The translations under genes were made by a program, and so were the position numbers. A DNA stretch of 41,603 bases from assembly GCA_949294095.1 (NCBI GenBank), contig CASFFZ010000004.1:1-41603 (forward strand). Direction: 5' to 3'. The notes under the pieces were generated by a model. It had not been told where the DNA came from. It worked only from the letters and a program-made list of their open reading frames with translations, and searched no databases. Source of the stretch: an uncultured bacterium (GTDB lineage: Bacteria > Elusimicrobiota > Elusimicrobia > Elusimicrobiales > Elusimicrobiaceae). Position 1 is the stretch's first letter. Every line of letters starts with the position of its first letter. Below are positions 14,494-22,447 of this stretch, piece by piece.

Positions 14494-14527
14494 AACCGCT
14501 GTAGTCCCAAACCCTGCTACAGCGGTT
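14494..14527 (+). other. 11-bp stem-loop upstream of the glycosyltransferase
   Basis: AACCGCTGTAG (14494-14504) pairs with CTACAGCGGTT (14517-14527) around a 12-base loop. A CCCC-TTTTT stretch follows. It looks like a weak terminator or an attenuator between the two divergent genes; no RNA gene is recognised. Confidence 0.45.
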
Positions 14528-14566
14528 CCCCTTTTTATACGCTTTTGTTTTTCCCGCGGGAAATGC

Positions 14567-14572
14567 TACAAT
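14567..14572 (+). promoter_or_regulatory. extended -10 box abutting the glycosyltransferase ATG
   Basis: TGC-TACAAT ends six bases before the ATG at 14579. A weak -35 (TTGTTT, 14545-14550) lies 16 bases upstream. The layout matches the rbfA promoter and suggests a leaderless message. Confidence 0.55.
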
Positions 14573-14578
14573 AGCCTT

Positions 14579-15340
14579 ATGAAATCTCCCCGAATTACCC
14601 TTTTTATTATTGCCCACAACGAGGAGTCCAAAATTGCCAAATGTATTTTGAGCGCAAGAGGGCTCGCCAATGAAGTGGTGGTGGTAAACGGTTTATCCAA
14701 GGATAAAACCGCGCTGGTCTGCCGGGAATTGGGCGCCCAGGTGTTTGACCGCGCGTTTGACGGGTTTGCCAGCCAGAAAAATTTTGCATTGTCTAAAGTA
14801 ACGTCCGAGTGGGCGCTGAATTTAGACGCGGACGAAACCCTCTCGCCGCAGTTAAAAGAAGAAATCGCCCGCGTGATTCAAACGACTGACTGCGCCGGAT
14901 TTGAAATTCCGTTCCGCAATTATTTTTTAGGCAAAAAAATGCGCTTTAGCGGACTGAATAAAGAAAAACACCTTCGCCTCGTGCGCACGCAGCAGGCCCG
15001 TTACGTAGGCGGGCTGGTGCACGAAGGGCTGGAAGTAAACGGCAAAATCGGCATACTGAAACATCCGATTAACCACTATTCCTACGATTCCATTGAAACG
15101 TATTTCCGGAAATTTAACAAATATACGTCGCTGGCGGCGCACCAGATGTATCAAAACGGGCGGCGTTTTTCGCTGTTGTTTATGCTGGTTACGATTCCGT
15201 TTGAATTTATAAAACGCTACGTGCTTAAACTGGGCGTGTTGGACGGCATGCGCGGCTTGTTGTGGGCGTCGTTCTCCACTTTTTACGTTTGGGTAAAATA
15301 CGCCAAGCTGTGGCAAATTCAGGAGCAAAACGAAAAATGA
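14579..15340 (+). CDS. family 2 glycosyltransferase (WaaE/KdtX-like)
   Basis: A 253-residue GT-A glycosyltransferase acting at the inner membrane, probably on LPS core or another surface glycan. It starts with the family strand ITLFIIAHNEESKIAKC, has the nucleotide-sugar Asp region ALNLDADETLS (with the DxD-like DAD), and ends in a hydrophobic, amphipathic stretch that could bind the membrane. This size and the HNEE...NLDADE pattern fit the LPS beta-1,4-glucosyltransferase-like group. I use the ATG at 14579, next to the -10 box; an open frame reaches back 56 codons but lacks similarity to the family. It overlaps the deacetylase gene by ATGA. Confidence 0.85.
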   Translation: MKSPRITLFIIAHNEESKIAKCILSARGLANEVVVVNGLSKDKTALVCRELGAQVFDRAFDGFASQKNFALSKVTSEWALNLDADETLSPQLKEEIARVIQTTDCAGFEIPFRNYFLGKKMRFSGLNKEKHLRLVRTQQARYVGGLVHEGLEVNGKIGILKHPINHYSYDSIETYFRKFNKYTSLAAHQMYQNGRRFSLLFMLVTIPFEFIKRYVLKLGVLDGMRGLLWASFSTFYVWVKYAKLWQIQEQNEK

Positions 15341-16125
15341 CCTTCTGCTTTTTTGCGTTGCTTGTATTGGCAATTTATCTTTTTTGGCGCTTTCCGAACC
15401 TGCGCAAAACGTGGTATCTGCCCAAGCGCAAAGGCTTTGTGGCTTTTATGTACCACCATGTAGGCTTATTGGACGACCCGCAGGAAGAACAATATCCCTT
15501 TACGGTGCGCCCCGATATGCTGGAACGGCAGATTTTGTTTTTAAAAGCAAACGGATATACCCCGATTTCATTAAAGGATTTGGAACAAGCCTCCCGGGCT
15601 GAAAAATCTTCCATCCAAAAGCCGGTCATGCTTACCTTTGACGACGGCTACCGCGACAATTACGAAAATTTGTTCCCCCTGCTTAAAAAATACAATCTCC
15701 CGGCTTTGATTTTTTTGATTACCGACCGGATCGGCTCCCCCGAGTACCTGACGTGGGAACAAATTTACGAAATGCAGCAAAGCGGGCTGGTTTCTTTTGG
15801 CTCCCATTCCTGCTCGCACCGCAGGCTGCGCAGTTTATCCGACGAAGAAATCGTGCAGGAACTCACCCGCAGCAAACAAGTTTTAGAAGAAAAACTGGGC
15901 CGCGACATAACGGCCTTCTGCTATCCCTACGGGGCCGGCGGGTTTGACAAACGCGTCCGCCCGCAAGTGTTCAAAGCCGGCTACCTTTTTGATTTCAGCA
16001 CCAAAAAAGGCATCAACCCGTGGCCGTGGAAAGGCAAATCCACCCTGCGCCGGGCGTTTCCGCGCGGCGGGGAAACGCTGTTTGACTACCACCTCCAGCT
16101 GACCCGCGGGCAAAGCAAACTTTAA
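15337..16125 (+). CDS. polysaccharide deacetylase (NodB/CE4)
   Basis: A 262-residue carbohydrate esterase 4 enzyme that removes N-acetyl groups from glycans. An N-terminal membrane anchor (4-18) places it at the periplasmic face. The metal and catalytic motifs are intact: TFDDG at 100-104 and H157-xxx-H161 (HSCSH), plus FCYPYG at 195-200. The motif MYHHVG at 38-43 is typical of the PgaB-like subgroup. It overlaps the glycosyltransferase by ATGA, so both probably build or modify the same surface glycan. The next gene is its degenerate homologue. Confidence 0.88.
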   Translation: MTFCFFALLVLAIYLFWRFPNLRKTWYLPKRKGFVAFMYHHVGLLDDPQEEQYPFTVRPDMLERQILFLKANGYTPISLKDLEQASRAEKSSIQKPVMLTFDDGYRDNYENLFPLLKKYNLPALIFLITDRIGSPEYLTWEQIYEMQQSGLVSFGSHSCSHRRLRSLSDEEIVQELTRSKQVLEEKLGRDITAFCYPYGAGGFDKRVRPQVFKAGYLFDFSTKKGINPWPWKGKSTLRRAFPRGGETLFDYHLQLTRGQSKL

Positions 16126-16126
16126 T

Positions 16127-16912
16127 ATGATGTACGGAATGATGTACGGACTTTATACCGCGGCCGGCTTATTGGCCGCCCTCTGTGCTTACTGGCTGCT
16201 TCGGCGGCGGCCGCACGCTTTATTTGTGCTGGCGTACGAAAAAGCGGGCATCCCGCCCCACGGCTCCCGTCTAAAAAAAGAGTGGTTTTCCGCCCCTCAA
16301 TTTGAACAAACGCTTATTTGGCTGCGGACGCACGGTTTTACCCCTGTTTCATTGGAAAAGTTAGCTTCCGGCACCAAACTACCTCAAAAGCCGGTATTGC
16401 TGGCCTTTTTGGGAGGATACCAGTCCTTTGTTTCGTTGGTTTTCCCGATTCTAAAAAAACATAAAACGCCGGCGGCTGTTTTTCTGCCTCCGGCCCTGGT
16501 AAACACGTACAACGCCTGGCAAGACCCACGCCGCGAACCCTGGCAAAACCTGCTGACGGAAAAAGAATTAAAAGAAATGCAAAAGAGCGGACTTATTGAT
16601 TGGGGCGCCCTGTGCGAACGCGGCGAAGACACAACCCTTTTCCCCCAGCAGCAGGCGGCCGGTTTGGTGCGGGAAAGTTTATTCAGGCTCAAAACGCAGT
16701 TGAAACTAAAGCCTGCGGGGTTTGCCTTTTGGCCGGCTGACAATTTTGACATCAAAAAAGCCGCCCGCCTGATTCCGGACGGATTCCGCGGGCCCGTTCT
16801 CACGCCTTTGGCGGGCCCCAACAAACCGACCGGAAAAAAATTATTTTTAAAAGTTCTGTTTCCCGCCCGCCGCCCGTTTGCCGTACGCTGGGCCTTGTGG
16901 AAACGGCGCTAG
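16127..16912 (+). CDS. inactive polysaccharide deacetylase homologue
   Basis: A 261-residue protein clearly related to the preceding deacetylase, but lacking its catalytic residues. TFDDG is replaced by AFLGG (93-97), the His-xxx-His motif by a stretch GALCERGE (about 160-167), and MYHHVG by AYEKAG (36-41). The scaffold is kept: an N-terminal membrane helix (8-25), GFTPVSLEKL (parent: GYTPISLKDL), and FPILKKHKTPAAVFL (parent: FPLLKKYNLPALIFL). The start is two 12-bp direct repeats (16127-16138 and 16139-16150), so either copy could supply the ATG. The reading frame is intact, which argues for a working pseudoenzyme, not a decayed gene. Confidence 0.8.
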   Translation: MMYGMMYGLYTAAGLLAALCAYWLLRRRPHALFVLAYEKAGIPPHGSRLKKEWFSAPQFEQTLIWLRTHGFTPVSLEKLASGTKLPQKPVLLAFLGGYQSFVSLVFPILKKHKTPAAVFLPPALVNTYNAWQDPRREPWQNLLTEKELKEMQKSGLIDWGALCERGEDTTLFPQQQAAGLVRESLFRLKTQLKLKPAGFAFWPADNFDIKKAARLIPDGFRGPVLTPLAGPNKPTGKKLFLKVLFPARRPFAVRWALWKRR

Positions 16913-16918
16913 ACTTTG

Positions 16919-17413
16919 TTATCTTCCCATATAGCAATGGCAGCTTACGCTCTCACCGTCGCACCCCTCCGACCAGCTTGAGGATCCGACTTCGTTTTGA
17001 CATAAGGAATCGGCTTCATAGTTAGTTTCCTGATAAGAACAGCACTGACGACCTTTTCCATCATAATAAGTATTAATGGAAGCAAAACGCATGCCGCTTT
17101 TGTTTAAAAAGCAAACTACTTTAACGTGTATATTGTCAAAATAACATGCTCCATCTTTAAGGGGAAGTGCACTGGGCGTAGCGTTGGCAGGTCTTTCAAA
17201 ATCAATATCCAAATCGTCCATATCTTCGGCATATTTGCCATTTGCCATAAAGAAAACTTGCTGCGCCTGGGCAATAGAACGCCCTGCCGTAATCATCTGT
17301 ACAAACCGCGAACGCAACACCGCTTTTTCATAACTCGGAAGTGCCACCGCCGCCAATATACCAATAATTAACACCACAACCAATAATTCTATCAATGTAA
17401 ACCCTTTTTTCAT
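16919..17413 (-). CDS. type IV pilin-like protein (PilA/pseudopilin)
   Basis: A 164-residue prepilin with the leader MKKG, cleavage before Phe5 and mature Glu5 (FTLIELLVVVLIIGILAAV). The head has FFMANGKYAEDMDDLDI, the usual PilA-like segment, and about eight cysteines, most in the C-terminal third (QCCSY, SLCQNE, EGCDGE, SCHC), which points to several disulfides. A GGAG site precedes the start. It is monocistronic and shares a promoter cassette with the pilin at 39633-40175. There is no visible hairpin terminator at the left end. It may be a minor pilin or a secreted pseudopilin. Confidence 0.88.
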   Translation of the reverse strand: MKKGFTLIELLVVVLIIGILAAVALPSYEKAVLRSRFVQMITAGRSIAQAQQVFFMANGKYAEDMDDLDIDFERPANATPSALPLKDGACYFDNIHVKVVCFLNKSGMRFASINTYYDGKGRQCCSYQETNYEADSLCQNEVGSSSWSEGCDGESVSCHCYMGR

Positions 17414-17489
17414 AAAAAACTCCTTAGTGTGTTGATTTAACAGATCCTTTGAATGGTAAATTCACAGAATTCAAATCAACGTTAGAAGA

Positions 17490-17517
17490 AGTGTATCAAA
17501 AAAAAAAAACGAATCAA
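17490..17517 (-). promoter_or_regulatory. pilin promoter with a 12-base homopolymer spacer
   Basis: On the minus strand TTGATT (17512-17517), a 16-base spacer of CG, twelve T, GA, and TACACT (17490-17495). The same cassette precedes the pilin at 40175. The -10 lies about 77 bp before the pilin ATG, so here a leader is present. The T12 run may change length by slippage and so alter promoter strength. Confidence 0.6.
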
Positions 17518-17542
17518 GCCGTCCGCACAAACAACATAAAAA

Positions 17543-17569
17543 ACTCCTTCGGCTGATTGCCGAAGGAGT
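17543..17569 (-). terminator. terminator of lpxK
   Basis: A perfect 11-bp stem, arms 17543-17553 and 17559-17569, with a five-base loop. On the minus strand the T-run follows. It lies just past the lpxK stop. Confidence 0.85.
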
Positions 17570-17597
17570 ATTAGACAGTATTTACTGTCATATAGCT

Positions 17598-18701
17598 CTA
17601 GTTATTTTTGATTTTGGAAAATTTCGGATACAGCACATCCGTAAATTTATCAAACTCTTTTTCCCCGCCGCGTATTTTTAAATTGACCGACAGCACATAC
17701 ACGTCCTTCGTTAAAATGTCGCGCCAATTGTCGGGGAATTTCACAAAATCCTTAAACGTCGTAATCAACGGCAAACCGCCGCGGGTTTCTTCAAACGTGC
17801 GCAGGTTTTCTTCCGTATAGAACTGATGATCCGGAAAACGCCATTTTTGTTTCAGTTCCAATCCCAGCTTTTCCAGCGTTTTTTCAAACGTTTCCGGATG
17901 CCCCAGCGCACAAAAGCACGCCGCCGGGCCTTGGATGTCTTTCAGTTCCACTTTTTTGGTGTTGCAAATATCAAAATAGTATTCCGGTTCGTGCACGCTT
18001 TCCAAAATTTCCACCGTGTCGTTTTGCAGGCGGACTTGGTCGCGGATGTCTTCCAGCTGGCGGTCGGACACTTGGTCGCAGTGGGTCAGCACGATTAAGG
18101 AAGCGCGTTTTAAGGCCGAAAGCGGCTCGCGCAAAATGCCGTACGGAAGCAGGTGATAATTGCCAAAGGGGTTTTTGGCGTCTATTAAAATAATGTTGGC
18201 GTCGCGGCGCAGGCGGTGGTGCTGCAATCCGTCGTCCAACAAAATAATCTGGCTTTTAAAACGGCGCAGGGCCTCTTTGGCGGCCTCGGCGCGGTTGGGG
18301 CAGATGACGATAGGCACTTTGTATTGGCTCAGCACGCGGCTCATCATAAAGGGCTCGTCGCCCGCCAGGCGCCAGTCGGCGTCCGGATTATCAAAAAGCA
18401 CCACGGGCTCGTTGGTTTTTTGCTGCCGTTTATACCCGCGCGACACAATCGCTACGCGGATGCCTTCCTGCGCCAAAGTGGTAGCCGCCAGCAGCACCGC
18501 CGTCGTTTTGCCGGTGCCGCCCGCCGTAATGTTGCCGATGCACACCACCCGGGAATTGACGCTTTGGGCCGTTTTCCAGCCGTTTTCGTAAGAAGCGCGG
18601 TCTAACCACGCGCCCACGCCGTACAGTTTAGAGGCAACCAGTAACACGCCGCGCCCCAAAGCGTTTTGCTGTAAATTTTCTTTTAACTCTAATAAATCCA
18701 T
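17598..18701 (-). CDS. lpxK: tetraacyldisaccharide 4'-kinase (lipid A)
   Basis: LpxK phosphorylates the 4' position of the lipid A precursor at the inner membrane. The 367-residue protein has an N-terminal membrane-associated helix and the LpxK-type P-loop IGNITAGGTGKTTAV (residues 55-69), where the family usually has GGTGKTP. Further segments (DDGLQHHRL, HCDQVS, FPDHQFY) are typical. The start at 18701 has a GAGGA site; an earlier ATG adds 14 residues. It is divergent from lpxL across a 96-bp gap, so lipid A genes are placed head to head. Confidence 0.92.
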   Translation of the reverse strand: MDLLELKENLQQNALGRGVLLVASKLYGVGAWLDRASYENGWKTAQSVNSRVVCIGNITAGGTGKTTAVLLAATTLAQEGIRVAIVSRGYKRQQKTNEPVVLFDNPDADWRLAGDEPFMMSRVLSQYKVPIVICPNRAEAAKEALRRFKSQIILLDDGLQHHRLRRDANIILIDAKNPFGNYHLLPYGILREPLSALKRASLIVLTHCDQVSDRQLEDIRDQVRLQNDTVEILESVHEPEYYFDICNTKKVELKDIQGPAACFCALGHPETFEKTLEKLGLELKQKWRFPDHQFYTEENLRTFEETRGGLPLITTFKDFVKFPDNWRDILTKDVYVLSVNLKIRGGEKEFDKFTDVLYPKFSKIKNN

Positions 18702-18783
18702 ACATTCCTCAAAAATCGGTTTTAGATATTTTAGCATTTCCAAAGCGTTTTCAAAACCAAACGGGTTTCCAGCGAAAACTTGC

Positions 18784-18789
18784 TATAAT
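18784..18789 (+). promoter_or_regulatory. extended -10 box of the lpxL-gmhB operon
   Basis: TGC-TATAAT at 18784-18789, eight bases before the ATG at 18798. No -35 and no ribosome site are seen, so the mRNA is nearly or fully leaderless. Confidence 0.5.
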
Positions 18790-18797
18790 GGGTATAT

Positions 18798-19742
18798 ATG
18801 GAAAAAGCCCGTTTTAAAAAGACTCCGTTTCATTTTATGCAATATGCGGCGCTCAAAACGTTTTGCGCGCTGTTTGGGCTGCTGCCCTATAAAACCGCCG
18901 TCTGGCTGGGGCGAAAAGCTACCGGCGCGGTGCGTTTTGTGATGAAAAAGCGTTTTGAACGCTCCGTCTACGATATCCGCCGGGCTTTCCCGCAGATGAG
19001 CCCCGCCGAGGCACGGGCCGTAGCCCTGGAGTCTTGGCGTAATATGGGCGGCATTTTGGCGGAATTTATAAAACTTACCCGCATGACGCCCGAAGAATTT
19101 AAAAAGCACTGCCGCATTATCGGGGCGGAAAAAATGCTCAACGCCCAAGGCCGCACGGGCGGCATTATTCACATCGGGCATTTTACCAACTGGGAAGCGT
19201 TCGGCCTGGCGGGCGCCATTTACGGGGCGGACAAAGCCGTGCTGGCCCAGCGGGTGGACAACCCGTATGTGGACGAAGAAACCAACCGCCTGCGCAATAT
19301 CTTCACAGGGCGCACGTTTTACAGCAATAATGAAGACAAACCCTTTTTTGCCTGCATGCGCTGGCTGAAAAAGAAAAAAATGCTGGGTATTTTAATTGAC
19401 CAAAACGCCGGCTCCAGCGAAGTGTGGATTCCTTTTATGGGGCGCATAGCGGCGTTCTCGCCGATTACGGCCCTGCTGGCAATCAAAATGCAGGTGCCGG
19501 TGTTCCCGGTGCGGGTCTGGAGAGAAAAAGACGGCACCATCGTTTCGGAAGTAATGGATCCGGTGCTTCCGCCCAAAGAATACAGTATGGAAAACGCCCG
19601 CCAATTTACCAAAACCCTGGTCGGCTATTACGAGGATTGGCTGCGCGCCAATCCGGGCTCGTGGCTGTGGGCCCATAACCGCTGGAAACGGGAATCCGAA
19701 GGCGAGGCCTACCTGAAAAACCACCCGGAGGAACGGGTATGA
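18798..19742 (+). CDS. lipid A acyltransferase (LpxL/HtrB family)
   Basis: A 314-residue enzyme that adds a secondary acyl chain to lipid A at the inner membrane. The family's catalytic H-x4-E motif is His128...Glu133 in HIGHFTNWEAFG. Other typical parts are the SWRNMGG region and IDQNAGSSEVWIPFMGR. The N-terminal 20-40 residues contain the usual hydrophobic anchor. The gene begins the LPS operon and overlaps gmhB by four bases. I cannot tell whether it transfers laurate or myristate. Confidence 0.88.
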   Translation: MEKARFKKTPFHFMQYAALKTFCALFGLLPYKTAVWLGRKATGAVRFVMKKRFERSVYDIRRAFPQMSPAEARAVALESWRNMGGILAEFIKLTRMTPEEFKKHCRIIGAEKMLNAQGRTGGIIHIGHFTNWEAFGLAGAIYGADKAVLAQRVDNPYVDEETNRLRNIFTGRTFYSNNEDKPFFACMRWLKKKKMLGILIDQNAGSSEVWIPFMGRIAAFSPITALLAIKMQVPVFPVRVWREKDGTIVSEVMDPVLPPKEYSMENARQFTKTLVGYYEDWLRANPGSWLWAHNRWKRESEGEAYLKNHPEERV

Positions 19743-20305
19743 AGGAGCGGATAAAAGCCGTTTTTCTAGACCGGGACGGCACCGTCATCCACGAAAAACC
19801 AGGCACTTATTTAAGCGACCCGGCCAAAGTAAAACTCTACCAAAGCGCGCCGGCCGCGTTTAAATTGCTTAAAAAATGCGGATTTAAATTTTTTATTGTT
19901 TCCAACCAGTCCGGCATCGGCCGCGGCTATTTTACCGAAAAAGAAGTCAACGCCGTACACGCCCGAATGTTAAAACTGCTTCGCCCGGCCGTAATAGAAG
20001 AAATTGCCTTCTGCCCGCACGCCCCGGAGCAAAACTGCAACTGCCGCAAGCCAAAACCGGCTTTAGGGCTGCGCCTGATTAAAAAATATCACATTGACCC
20101 CGCCCAATCGTATATGATCGGCGACAAGAAAGCCGATGTGGAATTCGGCCACGCGCTGGGGTTTAAATCCGTCTTGGTTACCACGGCAAACGGCAAAAAT
20201 CACCTGCACAAATACCCGGATTTAAAGCCCGAAAAAGTGGCCTCCAACCTGCTTAACGCCGCACGCTTTATCGCCAAAGACAGCGGAGCCGCCCATGAAG
20301 CATAA
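19739..20305 (+). CDS. gmhB: D-glycero-D-manno-heptose 1,7-bisphosphate 7-phosphatase
   Basis: GmhB removes the 7-phosphate in the ADP-heptose pathway for LPS core. The 188-residue HAD phosphatase has the DxDxT nucleophile motif at 11-15 (DRDGT), the SNQSGIGRGYFTEKE loop, the zinc-binding cluster CPHAPEQNCNCRKPKP, and GDKKADVEFG as the metal-binding motif. The zinc cluster separates GmhB from other HAD enzymes. It lies between lpxL and a DUF3108 lipoprotein, with the heptose kinase nearby. It overlaps the next gene by 11 bp. Confidence 0.9.
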   Translation: MKERIKAVFLDRDGTVIHEKPGTYLSDPAKVKLYQSAPAAFKLLKKCGFKFFIVSNQSGIGRGYFTEKEVNAVHARMLKLLRPAVIEEIAFCPHAPEQNCNCRKPKPALGLRLIKKYHIDPAQSYMIGDKKADVEFGHALGFKSVLVTTANGKNHLHKYPDLKPEKVASNLLNAARFIAKDSGAAHEA

Positions 20306-21422
20306 GGTTACCTGCTTGCTGGCTTCTCTGCTGCTGGCGGCCTGCACCGCCCAGCGCCAAACGGTGGTAGAACCTGATTTGCCCGCCGCCGTTTCCGCGG
20401 CGCAAGCGCCCGTAAACGCACCCGCTGAGGCGGCCCCGGCCGAGGCGGCCCCCCCCGCCCAAAAACCCCCTGCAAAACCCTCCGTTCCCGTCAATACGGC
20501 CGGTAAAAAGGAGCCCCAAACCAAGCCCACGGCACCGGCCGCCGCGCCTGCGCCGGCCTCCCCCCAGCAAGAGGCGCCTTCTCCTACGCCGCAAGCCCTG
20601 ATTGGGCAGGCGCGCCAAGCGCAAACGCTTTCCGCCCCGCCGCAGGATACCCCCGCTTTTGAAGATGAAGACCTGATTTCCCTGGAAGGCCGCCGCTTAA
20701 GCCCGCAGGCCTATTCGCCCCTGCGCCCAGACGACACCCAAGCCCCTTGGAGCGGCGAATCCCTTAAATACGGCGTCTATTATACGTTTATCCGCGCCGG
20801 AACGGCCTACATCAAAAACCGCGGGCTGAGCACCGTCAACGGGCGGGATGCCTACCTGCTGCAAACCACGGCGTTTTCGGCCTCGGTCATAGACGCGTTT
20901 TTTAAAGTGCGGGACGTAAATTATTCTTGGCTGGACGCCGAAAATTTTTATTCGCTGGGCTACCTGCAAAGCGTGCGCGAAGGCAGCTATAAGCGCGACG
21001 AATGGCTGATTTTTGATTATCCCCGCCAGTTATTTTACGGCGAAGTGCAAAAAAAAGAAGATCCCCGCGTGATCTCGGGCGGGCTGCCCATGCGGGTGTT
21101 GGATATGCTTTCTTCGCTGTATTTTGTGCGGGCACAAAAACTGGAGCCGGGCAAAGACATCGTGTTTGACATCATCAACCGTGAAAAGCAATATCCCTTG
21201 GTGGTAAAAGTGCTGGGGAAAGAAACCGTCAAAACCGATGCCGGCAAATTTGACTGTGTTGTGGTGGAACCTCAGTTTAGAGGCGAGGGCATTTTTGTAA
21301 GCAAAGGCAAAAGCCTAAAGGTATGGCTGACGGACGACGCCTACAAAATGCCCGTTAAAATGAAGGCGGAAGTATTCATCGGCAGCGTATCGGCCGAGCT
21401 ACTGGAATACAAACGCAATTAA
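20295..21422 (+). CDS. DUF3108-domain lipoprotein
   Basis: A 375-residue lipoprotein of unknown function. Residues 1-17 are a lipoprotein signal with LAAC (14-17). Residues 20-120 are an unstructured Pro/Ala/Gln-rich linker. From about residue 150 the chain matches the DUF3108 family (LKYGVYYTFIRAGTAYIKN and KMPVKMKAEVFIGSVSAEL near the end), which forms a beta-rich domain. It sits between gmhB and the heptose kinase and overlaps gmhB, so a role in LPS or outer-membrane biogenesis is a fair inference. The family has no settled biochemical role. Confidence 0.75.
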   Translation: MKHKVTCLLASLLLAACTAQRQTVVEPDLPAAVSAAQAPVNAPAEAAPAEAAPPAQKPPAKPSVPVNTAGKKEPQTKPTAPAAAPAPASPQQEAPSPTPQALIGQARQAQTLSAPPQDTPAFEDEDLISLEGRRLSPQAYSPLRPDDTQAPWSGESLKYGVYYTFIRAGTAYIKNRGLSTVNGRDAYLLQTTAFSASVIDAFFKVRDVNYSWLDAENFYSLGYLQSVREGSYKRDEWLIFDYPRQLFYGEVQKKEDPRVISGGLPMRVLDMLSSLYFVRAQKLEPGKDIVFDIINREKQYPLVVKVLGKETVKTDAGKFDCVVVEPQFRGEGIFVSKGKSLKVWLTDDAYKMPVKMKAEVFIGSVSAELLEYKRN

Positions 21423-21425
21423 ATA

Positions 21426-21431
21426 TATAAT
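21426..21431 (+). promoter_or_regulatory. candidate internal -10 box before the heptose kinase
   Basis: TATAAT at 21426-21431, just after the DUF3108 stop. A CAGGAG ribosome site precedes the ATG at 21458. No good -35 is seen, so this is a weak call. Confidence 0.35.
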
Positions 21432-21457
21432 GGTGTAATAATACAGCAGGAGAAGCT

Positions 21458-22447
21458 ATGCACACGATACCTACCAAACGCTTGAAAGAAATTTTAAAAG
21501 ACTGTGAAGGACAGGAAATTATCGTCGTAGGCGATATTATGCTGGATCATTTCATCAAAGGCACGGTCAGCCGCATTTCGCCGGAAGCGCCGGTGCCGGT
21601 GGTGGACGTAAAGAAAGAATTTTTTGTAGCCGGCGGCGCGGGCAATGTGGCGGTAAACTTGGCCGCATTGGGCGCGCGCCCGGTGATGATTTCCGTCGTG
21701 GGGCAGGATTTGGGCGGCGAAATGCTCAAAGGATTTCTGCGGGAGAAAAACGTCAATATCTACGGCGTGGCCGAAGACCCCGACCGCCCGACCACCCAAA
21801 AAATCCGCGTGATGGCCGAGCAGCAGCAGATCGTCCGCTTTGACCGCGAAAGCAAAAAAACAATTTCCCCCTCCGTTTCCACGCTGTGCATGAAAAGCTT
21901 TGAGCTGGCGGTAAAAACCGCCAAAGGCGTCATTTTATCCGACTACGGCAAAGGAATGCTAAGCGACCACAACATCCAAACCATCATAGACACCTGCCGC
22001 AAGCACAAAATTCCCGTCTGCGTAGACCCGAAAATTGACAACTTTAAAAAATACAAAAACATTACCTGCATGACCCCCAACACCAAAGAAGCCTGGGAAG
22101 GCATGGGCGAAGCCCCCAAACCCGGCGAAGAAGCCATTGAAACGTTGGGCAATAAAATTTTAAAAATGTTAAACGCCGACTCTATTTTAATCACGCGCGG
22201 CGCAGACGGCATGAGCCTGTTTGAAAAAGGCAAAACCAAACCCGTTACCGTCAAAGCCACCGCACGCGAAGTGTACGACGTTACCGGCGCGGGCGATACG
22301 GTGATCTCCGTACTCACGCTTGCGCTTTCCACGGGCGCCACCCTGCAGGAATCGGCGGTGCTTTCCAATTACGCCGCCGGGATTGTAGTAGAAAAATCCG
22401 GCACGGCCACCGCCACCCGCGAAGAAATTGAAGGAGTATTGCCGTGA
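21458..22447 (+). CDS. hldE: D-glycero-beta-D-manno-heptose-7-phosphate kinase
   Basis: This PfkB-fold kinase phosphorylates heptose-7-phosphate to the 1,7-bisphosphate that GmhB uses. At 329 residues it equals domain 1 of HldE (RfaE) alone; the adenylyltransferase domain is absent, so that step must be by a separate protein (HldC-type) elsewhere. Visible motifs are SRISPEAPVPVVDVK, VAGGAGNVAVNLAALGA and the catalytic DVTGAGDTV. It ends in a GTGA overlap with kdsB. The symbol hldA would also fit the single-domain form. Confidence 0.9.
   Translation: MHTIPTKRLKEILKDCEGQEIIVVGDIMLDHFIKGTVSRISPEAPVPVVDVKKEFFVAGGAGNVAVNLAALGARPVMISVVGQDLGGEMLKGFLREKNVNIYGVAEDPDRPTTQKIRVMAEQQQIVRFDRESKKTISPSVSTLCMKSFELAVKTAKGVILSDYGKGMLSDHNIQTIIDTCRKHKIPVCVDPKIDNFKKYKNITCMTPNTKEAWEGMGEAPKPGEEAIETLGNKILKMLNADSILITRGADGMSLFEKGKTKPVTVKATAREVYDVTGAGDTVISVLTLALSTGATLQESAVLSNYAAGIVVEKSGTATATREEIEGVLP

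Noticed and set aside
21458..22447. Frameshifted full-length HldE
   Set aside because: The frame ends cleanly at a GTGA overlap with kdsB; the single-domain kinase form is known.
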